NCBI GenBank assembly: GCA_964565925.1
Contig: CAZMGV010000022.1
Span: 5,941-69,940 of the forward strand
Direction: 5' to 3'
DNA from: CAZMGV01 sp964565925
GTDB lineage: Bacteria > JAGRBM01 > JAHCIT01
DNA length: 64,000 nt
Shown: positions 54,368-62,283 of the stretch, piece by piece
How the letters are laid out: each line of letters starts with the position of its first letter
How positions within the stretch are numbered: position 1 is the first letter of the stretch
Notes under the pieces: generated by a model
Databases searched by the model: none
The model's input: only the letters and a program-made list of their open reading frames with translations
Told to the model about the DNA's origin: nothing
Position numbers and translations under genes: made by a program

Positions 54368-56293
54368 ATGGCACGTCCCATCATGATCGATATGTCGGCC
54401 GTCAAGGGGAAGCGCGAGAAGGCTCCCATCGTCGGTATCGATCTGGGCACGACCAACAGCCTGGTCGCCGTGTCGGACCAGGGCGGTCCGCGCATCCTGG
54501 TGGACTGCGACGGCCAGCCGCTGCTCCCCTCCATGATCGCCTTCACGGGCGACGGGATAATGATCGGCGAGCGCGCCAAGGCGCAGCGGCTGCTCAACCC
54601 CGAGCTCACGCTCTTTTCCGTCAAGCGGTTCATGGGCAAGAGCTACGACGAGGTGAAGGAGTTCGTCCCGGGACTGCCCTACAAGGTCGAACCCACCGGC
54701 AAGGAGATGGTCAACTTCAACGTGGGCGGCCGGAAGATCAACCCGGTCGAGGCGTCGTCGCTGATCCTGGCCGAACTCAAAGACCGCGCCGAATCGGTGC
54801 TCAAGCTCCCCGTTGAAGACGTGGTCATCACCGTCCCGGCCTATTTCAACGACAGCCAGCGGCAGGCGACGAAAATCGCCGGTGAGATCGCGGGCCTCAA
54901 CGTCGTCCGGATCATCAACGAGCCGACGGCGGCGGCGCTCGCCTACGGCCTCGACAAGAAGAAGCAGGGGCTGATCGCCGTTTACGATCTGGGCGGCGGG
55001 ACGTTCGATATTTCCGTGCTGAATCTGAAAGACGGCGTCTTCGAGGTGAAATCCACCAACGGCGACACGCAGCTGGGCGGCGACGATTTCGACAACGCCT
55101 TCGCGGCTTTTATCAACGCCGAGTGCCAGCGCGAGACGGGCAAGGATCTGCTGGCCTCCCCGGTCGGGCGCGCCGTGCTGAAAGCCGAATGCGAGCGGGT
55201 GAAGATCCGCCTGTCGGAGGAACTGGGCGCGGTCCTCGAAGTGAAGGTGGGCGATCTCACCTACCGCCGGTCGGTCTCGCGCAGCGAGTTCGAAACTATT
55301 ATCCGGCCGATTGTCGAAAAGACCATGCGGATCGTCCACGCGGCGCTGGCCGACGCGGGCGTCTCGCCCAAACAGATCGACGAAGTGGTGATGGTGGGCG
55401 GCTCGACCCGCGTGCCGCTCGTCCGCAAGGCGGTGGCCGACTGGTTCGGCCGCAAGCCCCATACGGAACTGAACCCGGACGCCGTCGTGGCGCTGGGTGC
55501 CGCGGTGCAGGGCGAAATACTTTCCGGCGGCCGCGACGACCTGCTGCTGCTCGACGTGATTCCGCTTTCCTTGGGTATCGAGACCATGGGCGGCGCCATG
55601 GCGAAGCTGGTCCACCGCAACACGACCATCCCGTCGCTCGCGAAAGAAAATTTCACGACCTTCATGGACGGCCAGACGAAGGTCGCCATCAACATCTATC
55701 AGGGCGAGCGTGAGCTGGTTCAGGACTGCCGTTTGCTGGGCAGGTTCGACCTCGCCGATCTGCCGCCGCTGCCGGCCGGGGTGCCGCGTATCGAGGTGTC
55801 GTTCCTGGTCGACGCCAACGGGATCCTGAAGGTGACCGCCAAAGAGCTGCGAACCGGGCGCGCCGCGCAGATCCAGGTGGAACCGGCGTCGGGACTCGAC
55901 GAAGGCGCCATCGAGAAGATGCTCTCCGACTCCATTGCCAATGCCGAGGCCGATCTCGAGATGCGGCAGTTACTGGAAGCCAAGATCGAGGCCGAGACCA
56001 TGATCCGCGCCACCGAGAAGGCGCTCGCCAAAGGGAACGTGAAACTGTCGCCTATGGACACGATGCGTATCCAGCAGGCGCTGCTCACCACAAAGGCGGC
56101 GGCGCAGGGGATGGACCGCAATATGCTCCAGGCCTGTACGCAGGAGCTGGACCTCGCCACCCACGGGCTCGCCGAAGAGCTGATCAATACCTCCATCCAG
56201 AGCGCGCTGGGGGGCCAGTCGGCCGAGGCGCTCGCGACCACGAAGGTTGTAAAGGAAGCGGACGAACTGGGCGGCCACACGCCCAAGACCTGA
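54368..56293 (+). CDS. hscA: Fe-S chaperone HscA (Hsp70 family)
   Basis: A 641-residue Hsp70. VGIDLGTTNSLVAV opens the ATPase domain, followed by VPAYFNDSQRQATK, RIINEPTAAALAYG, YDLGGGTFDISVL and VGGSTRVPLVRK. The interdomain linker LLLLDVIPLSLGIETMGG and the substrate domain (NTTIPS, INIYQGERELVQD) complete it. It lacks the acidic DnaK tail and lies directly after hscB. GAAGGAAG precedes the ATG. No fdx or iscX follows; the operon ends against the convergent wzm. Confidence 0.95.
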   Translation: MARPIMIDMSAVKGKREKAPIVGIDLGTTNSLVAVSDQGGPRILVDCDGQPLLPSMIAFTGDGIMIGERAKAQRLLNPELTLFSVKRFMGKSYDEVKEFVPGLPYKVEPTGKEMVNFNVGGRKINPVEASSLILAELKDRAESVLKLPVEDVVITVPAYFNDSQRQATKIAGEIAGLNVVRIINEPTAAALAYGLDKKKQGLIAVYDLGGGTFDISVLNLKDGVFEVKSTNGDTQLGGDDFDNAFAAFINAECQRETGKDLLASPVGRAVLKAECERVKIRLSEELGAVLEVKVGDLTYRRSVSRSEFETIIRPIVEKTMRIVHAALADAGVSPKQIDEVVMVGGSTRVPLVRKAVADWFGRKPHTELNPDAVVALGAAVQGEILSGGRDDLLLLDVIPLSLGIETMGGAMAKLVHRNTTIPSLAKENFTTFMDGQTKVAINIYQGERELVQDCRLLGRFDLADLPPLPAGVPRIEVSFLVDANGILKVTAKELRTGRAAQIQVEPASGLDEGAIEKMLSDSIANAEADLEMRQLLEAKIEAETMIRATEKALAKGNVKLSPMDTMRIQQALLTTKAAAQGMDRNMLQACTQELDLATHGLAEELINTSIQSALGGQSAEALATTKVVKEADELGGHTPKT

Positions 56294-56319
56294 CCCGGTC
56301 CAATACGATCCCGGGAAGC

Positions 56320-57084
56320 CTAGATTCTGTCGACCAGCTGCGGATGCCTGCGGCTGTAGTAGAGCACGCCGAGCATGAGCAGCCCGCCGTTGACGAACAG
56401 CGCCGCCGCCCATACCTCGGGCGGCCCCACGCGGCCCTCGATCACGACGAGCCGTCCGAGCACCGCCCACTGCGCCAGCGGGTTGAACCCGAGCGAGGCG
56501 GTACCCAAAACCCCAGGCAGCTTGTCCTGCGGATAGAACACCGGTGACAGGAACAGCCACGCCTGCAGCGCCCAGTGGAGCAGCGGCTGCAGCTCGCGCC
56601 GTTCCGTAAAGATGGCCGCCGCCAGAAGCGCCATTCCGGCGAGTCCGGCCGCCTGGACGGCCAGCACCACCGGGAACAGGATCATCGTCGGGTGAAACCG
56701 GCCGAAGAAGCAGAGCAAGACGATTCCCGCCGCCGAGGCGATCAGCTGCGACAGGAACGCGGGGCCCATCGGCACGAGCGGGATCACGTATTTCGGGACG
56801 GCGAACGAGCGGATCAGCGAGGCGCGTTCGAAGAAGCTCACGCTCGCCCGCATCACCGACTCCTGCGCGCACAGATACGGCAGCAAACCCAGAAACAGCG
56901 CCGAGATGTATCCCGTGAACCCGCCGCCGCCGAACCGGACGTCGAGGATCCCGAAAAACACGCCGGTCATGAACGCGAGATACAGCAGCGGCTGCAGGAC
57001 GACCCACACCTTCGCGGCGGCGCTCCCGCCGTAACGGACCTTCAGGTCCGTCAGCACAAGCGTCCGGTAGATATGGGCGGTCAT
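56320..57084 (-). CDS. wzm: ABC-2 polysaccharide export permease (Wzm-like)
   Basis: A 254-residue ABC-2 permease with about six membrane helices. YRTLVLTDLKVRYGGSAAAKVW is the N-terminal amphipathic region, and FLSPVFYP...FNPLAQW near the C terminus is typical of O-antigen/teichoic-acid exporters (Wzm/TagG). The start ATG overlaps the wzt stop by 4 bases; the longer open frame is antisense to nothing conserved. With Wzt it would export a lipid-linked glycan across the inner membrane. Confidence 0.87.
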   Translation of the reverse strand: MTAHIYRTLVLTDLKVRYGGSAAAKVWVVLQPLLYLAFMTGVFFGILDVRFGGGGFTGYISALFLGLLPYLCAQESVMRASVSFFERASLIRSFAVPKYVIPLVPMGPAFLSQLIASAAGIVLLCFFGRFHPTMILFPVVLAVQAAGLAGMALLAAAIFTERRELQPLLHWALQAWLFLSPVFYPQDKLPGVLGTASLGFNPLAQWAVLGRLVVIEGRVGPPEVWAAALFVNGGLLMLGVLYYSRRHPQLVDRI

Positions 57085-58304
57085 CCGGCGCCCCCCCTGG
57101 GTCCGGATCCCGAAGCTCCGCCCGGCGTGGTCTCCAGCGCGATGGGGAAGGTGACCAGCCCCGCCCGGTGGTGCGGATTCCCGCGGGTGTTGTCCACGGT
57201 GAAGATCCGGCGGCAGGTCTCGTGGTCGTAGTAGCCCACCACCAGCCCCACCGGAATGATGGCGACGTTCAGGCTGTAGTCGCCGGTGGTAAACGGAAGG
57301 CCCTCGCACCGGCCGCGCACGTGACAGATTGCCGCACCGTGAGCGCGGATCTCCACCGGCGTCTGCGAGACGAGCAGCCCGTCGTTCCGGTAGAAGTAGA
57401 GGAACAGGTTGACGTCCGGTATCGCCCCGTCGGCGACGACATCCAGTTCGAAACCGAACGGATCGCCCGTCTGGAACCTGCGCGTTTCCAGGCCGTCCGG
57501 GCCGAGCAGCCTGAAGTTGCGCAGATGGACCGGCTGCTGCGTGACCTTGTGATCCACCCACGCCGACGACGGGCCGAACCCGGTCACCGGCAGGTCCCGC
57601 CGGTCGCCCGCGGACCGCTGGTAGGCGTCGATCACTCCGGCGCTGGCGCCGTCGGACTCGACCTCGCCGCTCTCCAGCCACACCGTCCGGCGGCACATGT
57701 TCTCGACACGGTAGAGATCGTGCGACGCGAAGATGACCGACGTGCCTTTCTCCATCGCCTCCAGAATGCGGCGGTTGCACTTGAGCTGGAACTCCTCGTC
57801 GCCCACCAGCAGCACTTCGTCCAGCAGCAGCAGGTCGCCCACGTCCGCCGTCGCGGCCGAGAACCCGAGCCTCAGGATCATGCCCTGCGAATAGGTGGCG
57901 AGCGGTTTCTTGAGCCGGTCTCTGAGGCCGCTGAACTCCGCCGCCGCGTGAAACAGAGGGTCCAGCCGGTCTTCGGAGGCGCCCTGCAGCAGCAGCGCCA
58001 GTTTCAGGTTGTCTTCGCCGCTGAGTACCGACGCGAACGGCGCGGCCAGTTCGAGCACCGAGGTGATCCGTCCGTGGGTTTCCAGCGTTCCGGTGGTGGG
58101 GGCGAGCACCCCGGCGATCAGCCGGAGCAGGGTGGTCTTTCCGGCGCCGTTGGGGCCGACGAGGCCGAGCGATACGCCGGCCCCCAGTTCCAGATCGATT
58201 CCGGCCAGCGCCCAGGTGCCGTTCCCGGCGATTTGCGGATTTTCAGGCGGACGGCCCCGGCCGAACCACTTGGCCAGGCCCCGGGCGGTGAGCCGGGGTT
58301 TCAT
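57081..58304 (-). CDS. wzt: Polysaccharide export ATPase with C-terminal glycan-binding domain (Wzt-like)
   Basis: A 407-residue ATPase. Walker A is GPNGAGKTT, the signature reads ATYSQGMILRLGFS, Walker B is LLLLDEVLLVGDEEF and the switch His is in FASHD. This variant is characteristic of the O-antigen/teichoic branch. Residues about 265-390 form a beta-rich Wzt C-terminal domain (VDHKVTQQPVHLRNFRLLGPDG...GDYSLNVAI) that in E. coli O8/O9a binds the capped glycan end. It overlaps the methyltransferase by ATGA. Confidence 0.9.
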   Translation of the reverse strand: MKPRLTARGLAKWFGRGRPPENPQIAGNGTWALAGIDLELGAGVSLGLVGPNGAGKTTLLRLIAGVLAPTTGTLETHGRITSVLELAAPFASVLSGEDNLKLALLLQGASEDRLDPLFHAAAEFSGLRDRLKKPLATYSQGMILRLGFSAATADVGDLLLLDEVLLVGDEEFQLKCNRRILEAMEKGTSVIFASHDLYRVENMCRRTVWLESGEVESDGASAGVIDAYQRSAGDRRDLPVTGFGPSSAWVDHKVTQQPVHLRNFRLLGPDGLETRRFQTGDPFGFELDVVADGAIPDVNLFLYFYRNDGLLVSQTPVEIRAHGAAICHVRGRCEGLPFTTGDYSLNVAIIPVGLVVGYYDHETCRRIFTVDNTRGNPHHRAGLVTFPIALETTPGGASGSGPRGGAG

Positions 58305-59209
58305 GGGCCCTCTCCGGGCCGCTCGCGGAATTTTTCGGGAAGCATCCAGCCGGGGATTGGCAGGTCCCGGCGGTCGGCCTCGCGGGCCAGCCGGTGGAGC
58401 AGCCGGTAAATGGCCGACTGGCGCAGATCGCGAAGGTCCGTCTTCAGCCCCTCGATCTCGCGGGCCAGATGGCCGATCACTTTCTCGAACCGGCCTGCGC
58501 TCTCCGCCTCGAACGCCGAGAGCGGCGCGAGCGTGTGTGCGCTTAAAGTGGCGCCCAGCTTCCGCATCGAGCCCACCGCCGCCCAGCCCCGGTGTTCCAG
58601 CTCCGGCAGCCGCAGCGAAATCTCGTCGTGCCCGAACGGAAGCACCGTCGCCCCGGCGTAGGTGACCAGCCGGAACAGGCGCACGTGGGGGAAATGCTGG
58701 CGCATGAGCCCCAGCAGCCGGTTGTGCGTGAACCGGTGCTTGTGGTGCGGGTTGTCCTGCGGGATTAGCTCGTCGTTCGGGACGCTGACGATAACGATGC
58801 CGTCCAGCTTCACCACTCGGCGGCACTCGGCGATGGCGGCGTCGGGATGATCGAGATGCTCGATGACCTCCAGAATAGAGACCACGTCGAACGACCGGTC
58901 CGTGAACGGCAGGGTTTCGGCGCGGCCCTGATTGATATGCAGCCCGGGGAATCCGTTCAGAAGGTTTTTCACCCGGCCGAGCGCGTCGGCGGAAATATCC
59001 AGGGCGAACAGTTCGCTGGCGCCCGACTTGCGGGCGAGGTCGAGAAAAATCCCGTCGCCGCAGCCCACATCGAGGACGCGCTTGCCAGCGACCAGTTGCG
59101 CGGCGAAGCGGTAGCGCGCCTCGTGCTCCATCGAGAGCTGCGTGTGCCGGGCGAACTCCTCCGCTCCGATCCGTTCGGGCGGGGTGTCTGATTTTCGGTT
59201 CGGTGCCAC
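58301..59209 (-). CDS. SAM-dependent methyltransferase with C-terminal coiled coil
   Basis: A 302-residue class I methyltransferase. The SAM site is VLDVGCGDGIFLDLA, with D of LFALDIS and the EVIEHLDHPDAAIAECRRVV region. The C-terminal 60 residues (FEKVIGHLAREIEGLKTDLRDL...) are a predicted coiled coil. Position directly upstream of wzt and overlapping it suggests glycan-end methylation. This recalls WbdD, whose methyltransferase and coiled coil terminate the O9a chain, but no kinase domain is present here. Confidence 0.83.
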   Translation of the reverse strand: MAPNRKSDTPPERIGAEEFARHTQLSMEHEARYRFAAQLVAGKRVLDVGCGDGIFLDLARKSGASELFALDISADALGRVKNLLNGFPGLHINQGRAETLPFTDRSFDVVSILEVIEHLDHPDAAIAECRRVVKLDGIVIVSVPNDELIPQDNPHHKHRFTHNRLLGLMRQHFPHVRLFRLVTYAGATVLPFGHDEISLRLPELEHRGWAAVGSMRKLGATLSAHTLAPLSAFEAESAGRFEKVIGHLAREIEGLKTDLRDLRQSAIYRLLHRLAREADRRDLPIPGWMLPEKFRERPGEGP

Positions 59210-59312
59210 TCGAACCGATTATAACGGAATATTCTGTGGAAAATACGCCGTAAAATACGGGCGGCGGATCACGCGGGGAGGGATCGTTCGGGCCGCCGTC
59301 GCCGGCGGACCC

Positions 59313-59687
59313 TTACTTGCGGGTCTCGATACCGAGCAGGTTGGCGCAGGTGCGGGAGATTTCCGTCACGTTGGAGGGCTTGCGCAGGAACTGGTTGGCG
59401 CCTTCCTTGACGGCGACCATCTTCAGGTCGATGGCCGAATAGAAGAGGATGGGCAGGTCGGTGCCGTTGGGAATTGTGCGGACCCGCTTCAAGGTTTCCA
59501 GCCCGTCGATCTTGGGCATCAGGTGGTCCAGCACCATCATGTCGAACCGCTCCTTGTCGAGCAGTTCCAGCGCGTCGATCCCGGACGGGACCGTCGTGAC
59601 CGTCACGTCCAGCAGCCGTTCAAGCGTTGTCTTGAGCAGCTTGGAGAGGTTCGGGTCGTCGTCGCAAACCAGTACGCGTTTCGTCAA
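59313..59687 (-). CDS. Receiver-only response regulator
   Basis: A 124-residue CheY-like receiver. The acidic pocket is CDDDPN (residues 8-13), phosphoacceptor Asp54 is in VLDHLMP, the switch residue is Ser84 (FYSA) and Lys103 is in RKP. No output domain follows. The start is TTG with AGGAG upstream; there is no in-frame ATG early enough to keep the first strand. The cognate kinase is not adjacent; the sensor pair at 60460 lies 770 bases away on the other strand. Confidence 0.85.
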   Translation of the reverse strand: MTKRVLVCDDDPNLSKLLKTTLERLLDVTVTTVPSGIDALELLDKERFDMMVLDHLMPKIDGLETLKRVRTIPNGTDLPILFYSAIDLKMVAVKEGANQFLRKPSNVTEISRTCANLLGIETRK

Positions 59688-59756
59688 CTTCAGGGGCTCC
59701 TCGCCCGGCTCGTTGCCGGGCGGCGCTGCGGGCCTTATCGGGCCGGCCGTGCCGGT

Positions 59757-59978
59757 TTAAATCCGGCGGCGGATTTCGTCTGCAAACTCGTTCCGCTTGA
59801 ACCGGGCGGTCGAGAGAAAATGGGACAGTCCCAGGCGGAAATCGTTTTCCTGGCCGGTCGCCCGGTATTTGCGGTCCAGCACGTCGAGACGGACGGACCA
59901 GTCTTCAGCGGTCCAGGAAAGCTCGTGAGCCTGGATAAGTGCCTGAATTACCGGAGGATTCTGCTTGGGTGAAGGCAT
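59757..59978 (-). CDS. Small hypothetical protein
   Basis: A 73-residue protein without recognised family. It appears helical and charged (ALIQAHELSWTAEDWSVRLDVL; FKRNEFADEIRRR), with no signal peptide or membrane segment. No clear ribosome-binding site is seen before the ATG. Composition resembles a genuine soluble protein rather than a shadow frame. It is upstream of the receiver gene on the same strand, 69 bases away. Confidence 0.5.
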   Translation of the reverse strand: MPSPKQNPPVIQALIQAHELSWTAEDWSVRLDVLDRKYRATGQENDFRLGLSHFLSTARFKRNEFADEIRRRI

Positions 59979-59999
59979 TTAACTGTGATACCCGCGCTT

Positions 60000-60024
60000 C
60001 CCGTGGCCGTGCTGCGGCCACGGG
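60000..60024. terminator. Strong GC hairpin between two small genes
   Basis: CCCGTGGCC (60000-60008) pairs perfectly with GGCCACGGG (60016-60024) over a 7-base loop. It lies downstream of the FecR-like gene at 60066. No T-run follows on the minus strand, so it may be an mRNA-stabilising or rho-assisted end. Confidence 0.4.
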
Positions 60025-60065
60025 ATTAGGTCTTAGTCCCTTCGGTGCGGTGCGGCAAGGCTTCC

Positions 60066-60350
60066 CTATTTCATCATCCGGTGGCCGACGTCGTTTTCAT
60101 CCAGATAGGAGAGGAAAAAAGTCCGCCCGCCGGCCGGGGAAACCAGCGTGATCGCGGCGTCGCGCTCTCCCTGCAGGTCGATCCGGGTGCCGCCGGCCAG
60201 CCAGATCCGGGAACCTTCACTGAGTATATCCCCGTTCTTCAGGGGGAAGCGGTCCGCCTTGCGGGCCGTCAGCCGTACCGCCTCGCCCTCCAGGCGCACG
60301 ACCCGGACTTCCCCGTGGATTCGGATGGATTCGAACGGTACGACCGTCAT
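60066..60350 (-). CDS. Small FecR-domain-like hypothetical protein
   Basis: A 94-residue protein. LKNGDILSEGSRIWLAGGTRIDLQG resembles the G-D-x-I-x-x-G core of FecR-type domains (GD.I..G..I.....G...L). No signal peptide or membrane helix is seen, so it is not a classical anti-sigma factor. I start at ATG 60350 because AAGG lies about 7 bases upstream; the longer frame runs antisense into the kinase gene. It is divergent from the histidine-kinase operon and may share its 11-bp repeat region. Confidence 0.55.
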   Translation of the reverse strand: MTVVPFESIRIHGEVRVVRLEGEAVRLTARKADRFPLKNGDILSEGSRIWLAGGTRIDLQGERDAAITLVSPAGGRTFFLSYLDENDVGHRMMK

Positions 60351-60420
60351 AATACCCTTAAGGCTGGACCTGCTACCGTGTGCGTGCAAGCGCCCGGGGC
60401 GGAGGTGTCCCGGCGGACAG

Positions 60421-60453
60421 TTTGAGGACGGTTTCAGGACATTTTCAGGACGG
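60421..60453 (+). promoter_or_regulatory. Three 11-bp tandem repeats before the histidine-kinase operon
   Basis: Three consecutive 11-base units, TTTGAGGACGG, TTTCAGGACAT and TTTCAGGACGG, end 6 bases before the kinase TTG start. They share TTCAG with the larger array at 62152. The 11-bp phase fits OmpR/PhoB-family half-sites. They also lie 71-103 bases upstream of the divergent FecR-like gene, an activator-compatible position. Confidence 0.55.
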
Positions 60454-60459
60454 AGCCCA

Positions 60460-61419
60460 TTGAGCACAGACCGTAAACAGAGGCGGCGGGTCGCCGGCGT
60501 CATCACCTTCGGCGTGGTGCTGACGGTATTCGCGGTCATGCTCACCGTCGGGTGGAACATCCTGATGGTGCGGGACTATCTGCACCTGCAGCAGCTCAAG
60601 GAACGGATCGGCGCCACGCACTGGGTGGTGCTCGGCTTCGGGTCGCTGTTCTTCGCCCTGATCATCGTCGGCCTGATCCTGTTCATCATCCGTCTCGTGA
60701 GCGAGATCCGGATGAACGAGCAGCAGCAGACCTTCATCGACTCCATCACCCACGAGCTGAAAACCCCCATCGCCTCCCTGTCGCTGTATCTGGACACGCT
60801 CCAGATGCGGGAGCTGGAACCCGACCTCAGGACCGAGTTCTACGGGACCATGCGCAAGGAGCTGGACCGGCTCAACCGGGTGATCGAGGAAGTGCTCCAG
60901 GTCCAGACGATCGACATGCAGGACCGCCGCGACCTGTTCCAGCCGGTGAGTCTCAACGACGTCATCGACGACTGCGTGAAAGAGCTGCGCGAACGCCGCC
61001 AGCTGATACCGGAACAGTGCCGCTGGCCGGGCGGCCCCGATGTGCTGGTCCTGGGCGATGAGGAACTGCTGCGGATGATCTTCCGCAACCTGCTGGACAA
61101 TGCGGTGAAATACAGCGGCGACGAGATCCGGATCGACGTGTCGCTCGAATGTCCGGAGCCCAAAAGGGCGGTCGTCACGGTCAGGGACGGAGGCGTCGGA
61201 ATCCCGGACTACGCGCTGGAAAAGATTTTCGACCGTTTCTACCGGGCCCCCAGCGACAGCGTCCGCCGCCGGACCGGTTCGGGGCTGGGGCTTTATCTCG
61301 CCGCCCGGTCGGCGCACCTGCACCGGGGAAAGATCGAAGTGGAGTCGGAAGGCGCGAACAAAGGTACGACGTTCCGTGTCGAGCTGCCCAGGATGAGCGA
61401 GGAGACCCCCCATGGCTAA
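60460..61419 (+). CDS. Sensor histidine kinase
   Basis: A 319-residue membrane kinase. Two helices (about 11-35 and 56-80) flank a periplasmic loop of only about 20 residues, so it senses within or near the membrane. The H box is SITHELKTP (His98), followed by N box RNLLDNAVKYS, G1 DGGVGIP, F box IFDRFYR and G2 GSGLGLYLA. There is no HAMP or PAS domain. The start is TTG 60460, just before the basic RKQRRR preceding the first helix; the longer upstream frame lacks plausible sequence. It overlaps the regulator gene by 8 bases. Confidence 0.9.
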   Translation: MSTDRKQRRRVAGVITFGVVLTVFAVMLTVGWNILMVRDYLHLQQLKERIGATHWVVLGFGSLFFALIIVGLILFIIRLVSEIRMNEQQQTFIDSITHELKTPIASLSLYLDTLQMRELEPDLRTEFYGTMRKELDRLNRVIEEVLQVQTIDMQDRRDLFQPVSLNDVIDDCVKELRERRQLIPEQCRWPGGPDVLVLGDEELLRMIFRNLLDNAVKYSGDEIRIDVSLECPEPKRAVVTVRDGGVGIPDYALEKIFDRFYRAPSDSVRRRTGSGLGLYLAARSAHLHRGKIEVESEGANKGTTFRVELPRMSEETPHG

Positions 61420-62131
61420 ACTGCTGCTGGTCGAAGACGACACATCGCTGGCGCGCGGGCTTCAGTTCAACCTGAAAGAAGAAGGCTTCGACGTCACCGT
61501 CGTCGACGACGGACGGGTCGCCAGCGAGCGGGTGCAGAAAGACAAATACGATCTCGTGATCCTGGACGACATGCTGCCCGGCATGGAGGGCACCGAGGTC
61601 GTGCGCGGCATGCGCAAGGCGGACAACTACACGCCCGTGCTGATGCTCACCGCGCGTTCCCAGCCGGAAGACCAGGCGCGGGGCATGGAGGCGGGCGCCG
61701 ACGACTATCTGACCAAGCCGTTCAACTTCAAGGTGCTGCTCGCCCACATCCAGGGGCTGCTCCGCCGCCAGGAGTGGCTCAAGGGCGGCAGCAACGGACA
61801 GCAGCCGGCGAAACTGAAGATGGGCGTCGCCGAAGTGGATTTCGCCCGCCACGAACTGGTTCGCGACGGCGAGCGCCACGCGCTCACCCCGAAAGAGGCG
61901 ATGCTGCTCCGGATCTTCGCCGACAACCCCGGCCGGCTGGTGCCGCGCGCCGAACTGCTCGAAAAGGTGTGGGACCTCAAGCCCGACACCAACACCCGCA
62001 CCGCCGACGCGTTTATCGTCCGGCTGCGCCGGTTCATCGAGGAAGACCCGGTCCGCCCGCGCCACCTGATCACGGTGCGGGGGTTGGGCTACCGGTACGA
62101 CGTGACCGGCGAGGGCGAGCCGCCGGCCTGA
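61412..62131 (+). CDS. OmpR/PhoB-family response regulator
   Basis: A 239-residue regulator. The receiver has E8-D9-D10, phosphoacceptor Asp52 (LDDMLPG), Thr80 and Lys102 (TKPF). A winged-helix output domain follows (LTPKEAMLLRIFADNPGRLVPRAELLEKVW...TADAFIVRLRRF...VRGLGYRYD). Regulators of this class bind direct repeats spaced about 11 bp. Such repeats lie upstream of the operon and directly downstream of this gene, which makes it the best candidate to bind them. Confidence 0.93.
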   Translation: MAKLLLVEDDTSLARGLQFNLKEEGFDVTVVDDGRVASERVQKDKYDLVILDDMLPGMEGTEVVRGMRKADNYTPVLMLTARSQPEDQARGMEAGADDYLTKPFNFKVLLAHIQGLLRRQEWLKGGSNGQQPAKLKMGVAEVDFARHELVRDGERHALTPKEAMLLRIFADNPGRLVPRAELLEKVWDLKPDTNTRTADAFIVRLRRFIEEDPVRPRHLITVRGLGYRYDVTGEGEPPA

Positions 62132-62151
62132 GCCTGCGGGGTGGTACGGGG

Positions 62152-62227
62152 GTGTGTTCAAGGCGTGTTCAGCCGTGTTCGGGGTGTGTTCAGAGCCATA
62201 TTCAGGGCGTGGTCAGGGTGTGTTAGG
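62152..62227 (+). promoter_or_regulatory. Seven phased 10-12 bp direct repeats, candidate response-regulator binding array
   Basis: GTGTTCA-like heptamers begin at 62154, 62165, 62175, 62186, 62198, 62209 and 62220 (GTGTTCA, GTGTTCA, GTGTTCG, GTGTTCA, ATATTCA, GTGGTCA, GTGTTAG). The unit consensus is about GGCGTGTTCAG. The phase of 11,10,11,12,11,11 bases keeps all copies on one helix face, as for PhoB boxes. The array lies 57-132 bases upstream of the E2-like gene. Confidence 0.65.
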
Positions 62228-62233
62228 CTTCCG

Positions 62234-62263
62234 TCACACAACCTGACCTCACACAACCTGACC
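62234..62263 (+). repeat. Exact 15-bp tandem duplication in the E2-like gene leader
   Basis: TCACACAACCTGACC occurs twice without a gap (62234-62248 and 62249-62263), followed by TGACG. It separates the response-regulator array from the ATG at 62284. It may carry promoter or leader function, or be a recent slippage product. Confidence 0.8.
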
Positions 62264-62283
62264 TGACGAAAGGCGGCCCCCGA

